A stretch of 64,000 nt of DNA, taken from the NCBI RefSeq assembly GCF_003478445.1, contig NZ_QUET01000010.1:44832-108831 (forward strand), written 5' to 3'. This stretch comes from Roseburia sp. AM59-24XD (lineage in GTDB: Bacteria; Bacillota; Clostridia; Lachnospirales; Lachnospiraceae). The translations under genes and the position numbers were made by a program. This document shows, piece after piece, positions 48,946 to 56,667 of the stretch (positions within the stretch are counted from its first letter, which is position 1; the number at the start of each line of letters is the position of its first letter). The notes beneath the pieces are model-generated. The model did no database searches, was not told the DNA's origin, and worked only from the letters and a program-made list of their open reading frames with translations.

Positions 48946-49095
48946 GTGAGAGTAAAAATTACTTTAGCATGTACAGAATGCAAGCAGCGTAACTACGATA
49001 CGACGAAGGAGAAGAGAAACCATCCTGACAGAATGGAAACCAAGAAGTATTGCAGATTCTGTAGAAGACACACATTACACAAGGAGACAAAATAG
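48946..49095 (+). CDS. rpmG: 50S ribosomal protein L33
   Basis: The 49-residue zinc-ribbon form: [19 protein letters not shown] with Cys pair C-x2-C, then [11 protein letters not shown] with the second pair, as in the C+ form. I start at GTG 48946, with GGAGGTG about nine bases upstream. The frame is open further upstream but those codons do not belong to L33. rpmG-secE-nusG is the classical order. Confidence 0.95.
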   Translation: MRVKITLACTECKQRNYDTTKEKRNHPDRMETKKYCRFCRRHTLHKETK

Positions 49096-49122
49096 TCTCG
49101 TAGCATGAAAGGAATGTGAGAT

Positions 49123-49377
49123 ATGGGAGATTCTGAGATCAAAGAGGAAATCAAAGAGCAGAACGAACCACAGAAGAAAGCAGAAAAAGCTGCAAAGAAA
49201 AAAGGCGCTTTTCAGAACATGAAAGCCGAATTCAAACGTATCGTTTGGCCGGACAAGAACACAGTTGTGAAGGAGTCCACCGCAGTTGTTGTCGTTACAG
49301 TTATTCTGGCAGTCATCATTGCATTGTTAGACTTTGTGATCAAGACTGGCCTGGATAAGATTCTTCAGATAGGATAA
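49123..49377 (+). CDS. secE: Preprotein translocase subunit SecE
   Basis: The 84-residue single-helix SecE stabilises SecY in the SecYEG channel. A charged Lys/Glu-rich N-terminal part leads to the conserved FKRIVWPDKNTVVKES amphipathic segment and one membrane helix (about 52-73). GGAATG lies upstream of the ATG. It is 27 bases after rpmG and 13 before nusG. Confidence 0.95.
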   Translation: MGDSEIKEEIKEQNEPQKKAEKAAKKKGAFQNMKAEFKRIVWPDKNTVVKESTAVVVVTVILAVIIALLDFVIKTGLDKILQIG

Positions 49378-49390
49378 GGGTGATTGACGT

Positions 49391-49923
49391 ATGGCAGATC
49401 GTATGGCAGATAAAGAGCACATTGGTATGTGGCACATACCTATTCCGGATATGAGAAAAAGGTAAAGATGGATATCGAGAAAACGATTGAAAATCGTAAC
49501 CTGCAGGATCAGATTCTTGAGGTTTCAATCCCGATGTTGAATGTGACTGAGGGGGAGGATGAGGATTCAAAGGTTGTTCCGAAAAAGATGTTCCCGGCCT
49601 ATGTGCTGATCAATATGTATCTGAATGATGATACATGGTATGTCGTTCGGAATACCCGTGGAGTGACAGGCTTTGTCGGTCCGGGATCCAAACCGGTTCC
49701 ACTTACAGATGCAGAGATGGCAAGCATGGGACTGAAGGCAAATGCTCCGGCATGCGAGTTCAGTATTGGTGATTCCGTGGTTGTAAAGTCTGGTGTCTGG
49801 GAAGATACAACAGGAATTGTTCGCCAGATCAATCACGAAGACCGTATGGTCACGATCAACATCGATATGTTTGGACGTGAGACGCCGGTTGAGATTAGTT
49901 TCAACGATGTGGAAATCGTCTGA
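49391..49923 (+). CDS. nusG: Transcription termination/antitermination factor NusG, frameshifted in this sequence
   Basis: NusG binds RNA polymerase and couples it to Rho or the ribosome. One missing T near 49421-49423 breaks the frame between MADKEHI and WYVAHTYSGYEKKVK; restoring it gives 177 residues, the normal size, with the NGN domain (MFPAYVLINMYLNDDTWYVV, TRGVTGFVG) and the KOW domain (FSIGDSVVVKSGVWEDTTG). The start is ATG 49391 with GGGTGA upstream; ATG 49403 is an alternative. An essential gene cannot be broken, so this marks a sequence error. Confidence 0.95.
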
Positions 49924-50008
49924 GAAAGCCGCTTGAGATACAAGCGCCGCACTAAAGTGTGAAGTTTGACGTGAATGTACGTCAGGAAATATATAGGAGG
50001 TTAAGAAA

Positions 50009-50433
50009 ATGGCTAAGAAAGTCGAAGGATATATTAAATTGCAGATCCTGCCGGAAAGGCAACTCCAGCACCGCCTGTTGGACCAGCCCTTGGACAGCAT
50101 GGAGTTAATATCGTACAGTTTACAAAGGAGTTTAATGCGAAGACAGCAAATCAGGGTGATCTGATCATCCCTGTTGTTATCACTGTATATCAGGATAAGA
50201 GCTTCAGCTTTATCACAAAGACTCCTCCGGCAGCTGTACTGATCAAGAAAGCTTGCAAGATTCAGTCCGGTTCTGGTGTACCTAACAAGACAAAGGTTGC
50301 TACCATTACCAAGGCTCAGGTACAGGAAATTGCAGAGACCAAGATGCCTGACTTGAACGCAGCTTCTTTAGAGTCAGCAATGAGCATGATCGCAGGTACA
50401 TGCCGCAGCATGGGCGTTGTTGTAGAGGACTAA
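50009..50433 (+). CDS. rplK: 50S ribosomal protein L11, frameshifted in this sequence
   Basis: L11 forms the GTPase-associated centre of the ribosome. One missing C at 50047-50048 shifts the frame after VEGYIKLQI; adding it gives [19 protein letters not shown] and a full 141-residue protein, the exact family length, ending [13 protein letters not shown] precedes the ATG. As the gene is universal and its flanks are intact, the break is almost certainly a sequencing error. Confidence 0.96.
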
Positions 50434-50563
50434 TATTAATAAATAACTCGATGTAATCATTATATATTGAAAAGACTTGTTATTAGATTGAACGTCGTGG
50501 GAGGCTGGCAGATGACTGCCATTGAATACACGCCGTTACTACCACTAGGAGGTTAATTATATT
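50434..50563 (+). promoter_or_regulatory. Structured spacer between rplK and rplA
   Basis: 130 bases, long for this gene pair. It contains GGCAG/CTGCC and a possible outer pairing of GTGG near 50497 with CCAC near 50546, next to the AGGAGG of rplA. A leader controlling rplA, or a mimic of the L1 binding site, is possible; the fold is not certain. Confidence 0.45.
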
Positions 50564-51256
50564 ATGAAAAAGGGAAAAAAATATGTAGAAGCTGCTAAGC
50601 TTGTAGATAAGACAACACAGTACGAAGTACAGGATGCTGTAAGTCTTATTAAGAAGACAGCAGTTGCAAAGTTTGATGAGACAATCGAAGCGCATATCCG
50701 TCTTGGCGTTGATGGACGTCATGCAGATCAGCAGGTTCGTGGCGCAGTTGTACTGCCTCACGGAACAGGTAAGACTGTTCGCGTACTCGTATTTGCAAAG
50801 GGTGCAAAGCTTGATGAGGCACAGGCTGCAGGTGCTGATTTCGTTGGTGGCGAGGAGCTTATTCCTAAGATCCAGAACGAAGGATGGTTCGATTTTGATG
50901 TTGTAGTAGCTACACCGGACATGATGGGTGTTGTAGGTCGTCTGGGACGTGTCCTTGGACCTCGTGGTTTAATGCCAAACCCTAAGGCTGGTACTGTAAC
51001 AATGGATGTAACTAAGGCAATCGAGGATATCAAGGCTGGTAAGGTTGAGTATCGTCTCGATAAGGCTAACATCATCCACGTTGCTGTAGGTAAGGCTTCC
51101 TTCACAGAGGAGCAGCTTGCAGATAACGTAAATGCAATTCTGGATGCGATCCGTAAGGCTAAGCCTGCATCTGCAAAGGGACAGTATTTCAGAAGTGTTA
51201 CACTGGCAAGCACAATGGGACCTGGTGTAAAGCTGAGTACAGCTAAGTATGCATAA
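50564..51256 (+). CDS. rplA: 50S ribosomal protein L1
   Basis: The 230-residue L1 protein of the ribosomal stalk and a likely translational repressor of its own operon. Family segments are [20 protein letters not shown] at the start, [15 protein letters not shown] (about 66), [16 protein letters not shown] (about 127) and the end [21 protein letters not shown] precedes the ATG. A strong terminator follows, so rplJ-rplL are not in this transcript. Confidence 0.97.
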   Translation: MKKGKKYVEAAKLVDKTTQYEVQDAVSLIKKTAVAKFDETIEAHIRLGVDGRHADQQVRGAVVLPHGTGKTVRVLVFAKGAKLDEAQAAGADFVGGEELIPKIQNEGWFDFDVVVATPDMMGVVGRLGRVLGPRGLMPNPKAGTVTMDVTKAIEDIKAGKVEYRLDKANIIHVAVGKASFTEEQLADNVNAILDAIRKAKPASAKGQYFRSVTLASTMGPGVKLSTAKYA

Positions 51257-51292
51257 TCGTTCATACGATATAGTATGATTCCCAAATAAATA

Positions 51293-51353
51293 AAAGTGAC
51301 TATCGGTTAACGGGTAAGTGGTTTTCAGATAGTCACTTTTTTTGCATTTTTAA
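51293..51353 (+). terminator. Intrinsic terminator after rplA
   Basis: AAAGTGACTATC pairs perfectly with GATAGTCACTTT over a long loop, followed by seven T. Confidence 0.88.
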
Positions 51354-51421
51354 CATGATTTTAACATATATTTATGGTATCATCTAAGATAGCAGTTAAA
51401 ATACATAAAGGAGTTTTACCT

Positions 51422-52548
51422 ATGACACAACGGGAATTTCGTAAAAAATCATTTATCATTCTTGGACTTACAGTTCTTCTTCTGATCTGTATGGTCTGGG
51501 ATACCACAGCATTCCGCCATTCATCCGGTGAGAGCAGCAGCGCGGCAACCAAGACCACCAAGACGGCAAGCAGTGTGTCAACCGGCTCTGCACTGGTTAC
51601 GGATGTACAGGCTGTCTGGATCTCTTTTGGCGATTACAAGGCGGCTGGCTTGTACAACAAGTCACAGTCCGCATTTCAGACCAATGCGAACAAGTATTTC
51701 AAAAAGCTCAAGAAGGACGGTATCAACACTATCTATTTCCATGTGGCTCCATGTAACGATGCCATTTATCCAAGCAAATATTTAAAGTGGAGTTCCTATA
51801 TGTTTGAGTCTGTACCGGACTATGATCCGCTGGAGATTCTGATACAGACGGCACATAAGAACAAAATGACATTTCATGCATGGCTCAATCCTTACCGCAA
51901 GAAGATGGGCGTAAGCTACGATCCGGGTAAGGCATCCTCTCTGAAGCGGATCCGGCGCATTGTGGCGGAGATCGTTCAGAACTACAATGTGGACGGCATT
52001 CATTTTGATGATTATTCTATCCGGCGAAGGCAAAGGGGGCACAGTTTTCCAAGGTGTCTGTTGCCAAGCGTAAGCGTGTGATCAACAAGATGGTGCAAAC
52101 CATTTACAGCACGGTCAAAAAGCAGGATGAGAAGCTTTTGTTTGGTATCAGTCCTGCCGGCAATATTGAGTATGCGGAAAGCCTTGGCTGCGATCTGGCA
52201 ACCTGGCTGAGCGAGGACGGCTATATTGATTATATCGTGCCTCAGATCTATTGGAGTGACCAGTACAGAATGGGCCGCAAGGTGACCTCTCTGTATACTA
52301 ACCGGTTAAACAAATGGGTGAATCTGAACAAGAATAACACGTCGATGTATATCGGGCTGGCAACCTACCGTGCCGGAACCTACAGCTCCTCCGATCTGGG
52401 CTGGCGCCGCAAGAACAACAATCTGGTCAGTCAGATCAAGAAAGAAAAAGCAGCAGGTTGTGATGGTTTTGTACTGTTTAGCTCCAGTTACATGTACCAC
52501 AGCCGTGCCGCCAAGGAAATGAAAAATTATAGAAATTATATCCGTTAA
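51422..52548 (+). CDS. Family 10 glycosyl-hydrolase-like (GHL10/DUF187) protein, frameshifted in this sequence
   Basis: A predicted extracytoplasmic glycan hydrolase of 375 residues: N-terminal membrane anchor or signal (about 10-28), Ser/Thr-rich linker, then the GHL10 barrel (VQAVWISFGDYKAAGL; INTIYFHVAPCNDAIYPS; FHAWLNPYR; VDGIHFDDYF). A missing T near 52013-52016 splits it; after restoration YPAKAKGAQFSKV continues to FGISPAGNIEYAES and the end. AAAGGAG precedes ATG 51422. Some relatives act on bacterial cell-wall or exopolysaccharide glycans; the substrate here is unknown. Confidence 0.87.
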
Positions 52549-52604
52549 CTTTCGCAAATGGATATCTTATCCTGCACCGATAATGTTTCAAACCATAGGA
52601 AGCG

Positions 52605-53218
52605 TTATTGGTGCAGTTTTGTTTCCAGACTTTTGATGATGCTTGTGATCTGATATTCCAGTGCGTACATCATCGTGTCATATTCCGGATAATCTTCTTT
52701 GACATGCTCCATCAGAGGATAGATGAAATCCTTTGTTTCTGTAATATAAGCCTGCAGGCGCTTTTCGGAAAAAACACCTGCCATTGATGAAACATTGTGA
52801 CAGCGGTCGAAGACCTTGGCAATGCAGGCTTCCCTGCTGCCGCGAATATCCTTCATATAGCGCTTCATCGTCTCAAGCTTTGCTTCCCCGTCCAGATGCT
52901 TCTTGGTGATACAGTCTACACCGCGGCGCACGGTCTCATTGACCGGAAGCTCGTCCGGGCAGACAGGGCAGTCCTCGCAGACATCGTGTAACAGCATGAC
53001 TGCCATTAGGTTGTCATCCGTCATGCCGAGTGAGATGCCATGCAGGGCGAGTGTCATGGGGTGGATCACATAGGGAAGCCCCTCGGTTCTTTTCTGATCC
53101 CGGTGCATCCGCAGGGCGATGTCAAGAGCGATACGGCTCTGCTCGAGCTGATGAGCTCGATGTAATCCCGCAGAAAACGTTCCATATATTCTGCATTTTC
53201 GTTGTACTGTAATTTCAA
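52605..53218 (-). CDS. HD-domain protein resembling (p)ppGpp hydrolases, frameshifted in this sequence
   Basis: A 204-residue protein made almost only of an HD metal-dependent hydrolase domain like the N-terminal part of RelA/SpoT: KRTEGLPYVIHPMTLAL, the HD pair in VMLLHDVCED and KVFDRCHNVSSM. No synthetase or TGS/ACT domain follows, as in stand-alone alarmone hydrolases. A missing base near 53146-53148 separates the first 23 codons. The start is TTG 53218, one base after the MATE stop, with AGGAGG inside the last MATE codons, so the two are translationally coupled. The actual substrate is unproven. Confidence 0.8.
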
Positions 53219-53219
53219 A

Positions 53220-54527
53220 TCATTTCCTCCTCTTGTTCAAATACACCAGCATGATCATGATCATTATGGTGGTCAACATTTCTGCGGTCATAAAGGAACT
53301 CCATATACCACGCATTCCCAAGATCCGGCTTAAGGTGAACGCACACAGGATGATCGCTATAACACCTCTGGAAAAGGAGGTGGCGAGTGCCTGCAATGCG
53401 CAGTCAGATGCGCTGAGATAACCGGTGGCTACTATATTGAAACCCGCAAAGATAAATCCCGGGAAATACAGTCTTATTCCGTTAAATGCCAGTCCGTGCA
53501 GTTCCTTGGAACCCTCGCTGTTAAACATGGCGATCAGAAGATCGGTCTGTGCTCTGGTGATAAAAAGGATTACAACGGAAAGGGCAAGAGCAGTAGCAAT
53601 TCCGTAGCGCAGAAGCCGTCTGGCAGCGAGGGTGTCGCCTTTACCGTAATAACGGCTGATCAGCGGCTGGGAGCCCTGCGCTACACCGTTAAACATAGCG
53701 GTTGCCACAAGAGCGAGATTGGCGATCACACCATAGGCGGCAACGCCGACATTACCGGCAATCCCAAGGATCAAAAAATTAAAGGTTGTGGTTGTTACAC
53801 CGGATGAAAATTCACCGATAAATGCGGAGGTTCCAAGCTGGCATGCCTGAAACAGCCGTTTTGGTGACGGTGGCTGCCACAGAAAACGAATCTGATTGTC
53901 TTTCTTAAAAAAGTGGATCCCGCAGATGCAGGTACTGATAATTGGTGAGAGGGCGGTTGCAAGTGCTGCACCTGCCATTCCCATTCCCATAGGAAACATA
54001 AAGATATAGTCAAAAATAATATTGAAAAAACTTCCGGCGAGTGTTGCTGCCATTGCGAGAGATGGCGCACCGTCATTTCGAACGAATGCATTGATAATGA
54101 AATTGATCATAAAAAATGGTGCGAACATCAGAAAGATACGTGCATACGGAACACCGAGTGATGCGATGTCTGCATCGCCGCCCATGATCCGCAGGATGCC
54201 GTCCGGTGAGAATGCACCGATTAATATAAATGGAATGCTGATGATCAGACAACAAAATACAGCATTGGAGAAAAACCGATCGCAGCCGGAATCTCTCTGC
54301 GCTTTCAGGATAGTAAAACGTGTTGCGGAGCCAACGCCGATCATCGAGCCAATCGCATAGATCAGATTGTATAACGGCAGACAGAGATTTAACACGGTAA
54401 TTCCATTTGAACCGGCTGCCTTGGAGATATAAAAGGTGTCCGCCAGAATGTAAATGGAAATGCCGAGCATGCCAAGAATATTTTGCGAGACAAACTTCGT
54501 ATATTCTCTGCCAAGGTTCTGCGACAT
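53220..54527 (-). CDS. MATE-family efflux transporter
   Basis: A 435-residue multidrug/toxin exporter, probably Na+ or H+ driven, with twelve membrane helices and the family's internal two-fold pattern (ISIYILADTFYISKAAGSNG in the first half; SQPLISRYYGKGDTLAARRL in the second). No strong ribosome binding site precedes the start. It is transcribed with the HD hydrolase, whose start touches its stop. The substrate cannot be inferred. Confidence 0.9.
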   Translation of the reverse strand: MSQNLGREYTKFVSQNILGMLGISIYILADTFYISKAAGSNGITVLNLCLPLYNLIYAIGSMIGVGSATRFTILKAQRDSGCDRFFSNAVFCCLIISIPFILIGAFSPDGILRIMGGDADIASLGVPYARIFLMFAPFFMINFIINAFVRNDGAPSLAMAATLAGSFFNIIFDYIFMFPMGMGMAGAALATALSPIISTCICGIHFFKKDNQIRFLWQPPSPKRLFQACQLGTSAFIGEFSSGVTTTTFNFLILGIAGNVGVAAYGVIANLALVATAMFNGVAQGSQPLISRYYGKGDTLAARRLLRYGIATALALSVVILFITRAQTDLLIAMFNSEGSKELHGLAFNGIRLYFPGFIFAGFNIVATGYLSASDCALQALATSFSRGVIAIILCAFTLSRILGMRGIWSSFMTAEMLTTIMIMIMLVYLNKRRK

Positions 54528-54604
54528 TCTGTTGATTCATAATGCAGCCGATGATCCGGATGCATTATTTTCCCCTTCGATTTGATATTTAAATTGTAAC
54601 GATG

Positions 54605-55186
54605 TCACAGGGATAAGTCAACGGTTTTTCCATTTTCCTCCGGATTTAAGGACGTCTTTTCGCCGGAAGAATTGTAGGTAGCAATCTTGCCGGAGGAACG
54701 GTATATTTTGGCGACGATGGACCGGAGTGAACGGGAAAATGTACCGTCAGAAGACAGATATTTGCCGATCTTGGAAGGACTTGCTTCGGAAAACTTTTCC
54801 TCATCCAGAGACAGGCTGCCATCGCCCTTGAGTTCAATGCCGAGCGAAGACAGATCTTCCTTACTGTTCCGGAGTATTTTTGTCATTTTCTTTTTGAGAG
54901 CCGAGGTGCTGCTGTCACTGATGCCCTCGGAGGAATTGATCAGGTTGTTGTAGGTTTTGACGAATGCCTGCGCAGTCTGCAGGATCTCCGTTTCGTGGTC
55001 GGAATCATAGTTCAGTGCGCGAAGCTTCTCGGTCATGCGCTGAACGGCTTTTGCATCGGCCGACACAATGACGCTCTGGGGCTGCGAGCCGCGAAAATCC
55101 TCCTGAAGTGCATTCACATTTCCACGGTAGGCACTGCGCATATAATAATTCAGACTGTGTTTTACGGTGTAAGAGACAACGTCCAT
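54605..55186 (-). CDS. Short FliD-C-like protein
   Basis: A 193-residue soluble protein resembling the C-terminal domain of FliD: FVKTYNNLINSSEGISD, then LSSLGIELKGDGSLSLDEEK. The same pattern (YNKLVDSTNNYSG; CGITLDEQGRMKMDE) occurs in the FliD-like protein at 47002-48285, so the two are paralogues. AGAGGAGG precedes the ATG. No other flagellar gene is near. Function unknown. Confidence 0.65.
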   Translation of the reverse strand: MDVVSYTVKHSLNYYMRSAYRGNVNALQEDFRGSQPQSVIVSADAKAVQRMTEKLRALNYDSDHETEILQTAQAFVKTYNNLINSSEGISDSSTSALKKKMTKILRNSKEDLSSLGIELKGDGSLSLDEEKFSEASPSKIGKYLSSDGTFSRSLRSIVAKIYRSSGKIATYNSSGEKTSLNPEENGKTVDLSL

Positions 55187-55299
55187 TCCTGATTCCTCCT
55201 CTAACGATCAAAATGTACTATATGATATATCGGTTCGTTCCGGCAAATTATTTAATCCATCTGGCTTCCTGAATTTTTGGCAAAGCACAAGCTCTTTCA

Positions 55300-55328
55300 T
55301 TGACTTCGTTTTCGCGGTATGATATGCT
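55300..55328 (+). promoter_or_regulatory. Sigma-A promoter
   Basis: TTGACT (55300-55305), 17 bases, TATGCT (55323-55328), 36 bases before the next start codon. Confidence 0.7.
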
Positions 55329-55363
55329 GATACGGATATCATTTAAGAAAAGAGGAAATAGCA

Positions 55364-55810
55364 ATGAAAGATAAAGCAGTGATCGCAGTGCTGGCAGCAG
55401 TCCTTATCGTAGCGGCAGCTGTTGGTGGCATTTTTATTAAGAACCAGATGAAGTCTTCGGATTCGACCGGAAAGCAGACAACAAGCATGAACATTGTCGA
55501 CAAGACGCCACTGCAGCGGCAGTCAGATGAGGTTTTGGATAAGCTTTCTTACTGTAAGCGTGTTCTTGATAAGAAGAAACAGGGCAAGAAAAAGAAAGAG
55601 GAGCTTGATAACCTCTGGAACAGCGTCAATGAGATCCATGCGAAGTCATATGCAGCCACAATGACACAGGAGGAGGTTGACGAGGAGATGACAGCCCTTA
55701 ACTCCTACAGCCAGACGGTGGATGAACTGTATCAGCAGAATCAGAAAGCCATTGAGAAGCTGAAAAAGCAGGACGAAAAGGAAGAAAGTCAGAAGAACGC
55801 TAAGAAATAA
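55364..55810 (+). CDS. Small membrane-anchored Lys/Glu-rich protein of unknown function
   Basis: A 148-residue protein with one N-terminal helix (about 5-25) and a long helical, strongly charged remainder (KRVLDKKKQGKKKKEELDNL; LYQQNQKAIEKLKKQ), likely an extracytoplasmic coiled coil. I see no family signature. AAAGAGGAAAT precedes the ATG. It has its own promoter and terminator. Confidence 0.75.
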   Translation: MKDKAVIAVLAAVLIVAAAVGGIFIKNQMKSSDSTGKQTTSMNIVDKTPLQRQSDEVLDKLSYCKRVLDKKKQGKKKKEELDNLWNSVNEIHAKSYAATMTQEEVDEEMTALNSYSQTVDELYQQNQKAIEKLKKQDEKEESQKNAKK

Positions 55811-55844
55811 TACGTTGTTTTCATAAAGGAATCAGTACAAAATC

Positions 55845-55900
55845 AAACAGAAAGATGTTTAATGATATTTATTATCAATAACTGTCTTTCTGTTTTTTTT
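55845..55900 (+). terminator. Intrinsic terminator
   Basis: AAACAGAAAGA pairs with TCTTTCTGTTT, with further pairing inside the loop, followed by eight T. Confidence 0.85.
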
Positions 55901-55968
55901 GTTCAATGGTATAATGACAATTGGTTAGTTTATTCTAACTAAAATGAAAAGATAGAATGGAGAGTACC

Positions 55969-56667
55969 ATGTTTCTTGAAATTAATGATCTGAAGAAAAG
56001 CTTTGGACAGGGTGACAGCCGTGTGCAGGTGCTGCGCGGCATTGATCTGAGCGTGGACAAGGGAGAGATCTGCGTTCTGCTGGGACCATCCGGCTCCGGC
56101 AAATCGACTCTGTTAAATATCATTGGAGGAATTGATGCACCGGATTCCGGCTATGTATCCATTAACGGGGAGAAGATGGTGGATATGACGGAGAAGCGTC
56201 TGACCAGATACCGCAGAGAGCATCTGGGCTATGTCTTTCAGATGTACAATCTGATTCCGAATCTGAATATTAAGGAGAATATTGAGGTTGGCGCATATCT
56301 TTCCGACCACCCGTTAGATATTGATGATCTGTTACATACACTTGGTCTGTATGAGCATCGTCATAAGCTTCCGAACCAACTTTCCGGTGGACAGCAGCAG
56401 AGAACGTCGATCGGACGTGCGCTTGTCAAGAATCCGGATATTCTGCTGTGCGATGAGCCGACGGGTGCACTCGACTATACGACATCCAAGGAGATCTTAA
56501 AGCTGATCGGCGATGTCAACAGTAAATACGGCAATACCGTTATTATGGTAACACATAACGATGCCATCAAGGAGATGGCTGACACGGTGGTTAAACTGCG
56601 TGATGGCAGGATCCGCAAGGCTTACCGCAATGAAAATAAGATATCTGCAGAGGAGTTAGAATGGTAA
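55969..56667 (+). CDS. ABC transporter ATP-binding protein (MacB/LolD type)
   Basis: A 232-residue ATPase: Walker [10 protein letters not shown] (about 36), Q-loop, signature [15 protein letters not shown] (about 136) and Walker [13 protein letters not shown]. This class pairs with FtsX-like permeases in lipoprotein, peptide-resistance or mechanotransmission systems. ATG 55969 follows GGAGAG by 5 bases; ATG 55957 is a weaker option. The stop overlaps the start of the permease gene. Confidence 0.93.
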   Translation: MFLEINDLKKSFGQGDSRVQVLRGIDLSVDKGEICVLLGPSGSGKSTLLNIIGGIDAPDSGYVSINGEKMVDMTEKRLTRYRREHLGYVFQMYNLIPNLNIKENIEVGAYLSDHPLDIDDLLHTLGLYEHRHKLPNQLSGGQQQRTSIGRALVKNPDILLCDEPTGALDYTTSKEILKLIGDVNSKYGNTVIMVTHNDAIKEMADTVVKLRDGRIRKAYRNENKISAEELEW

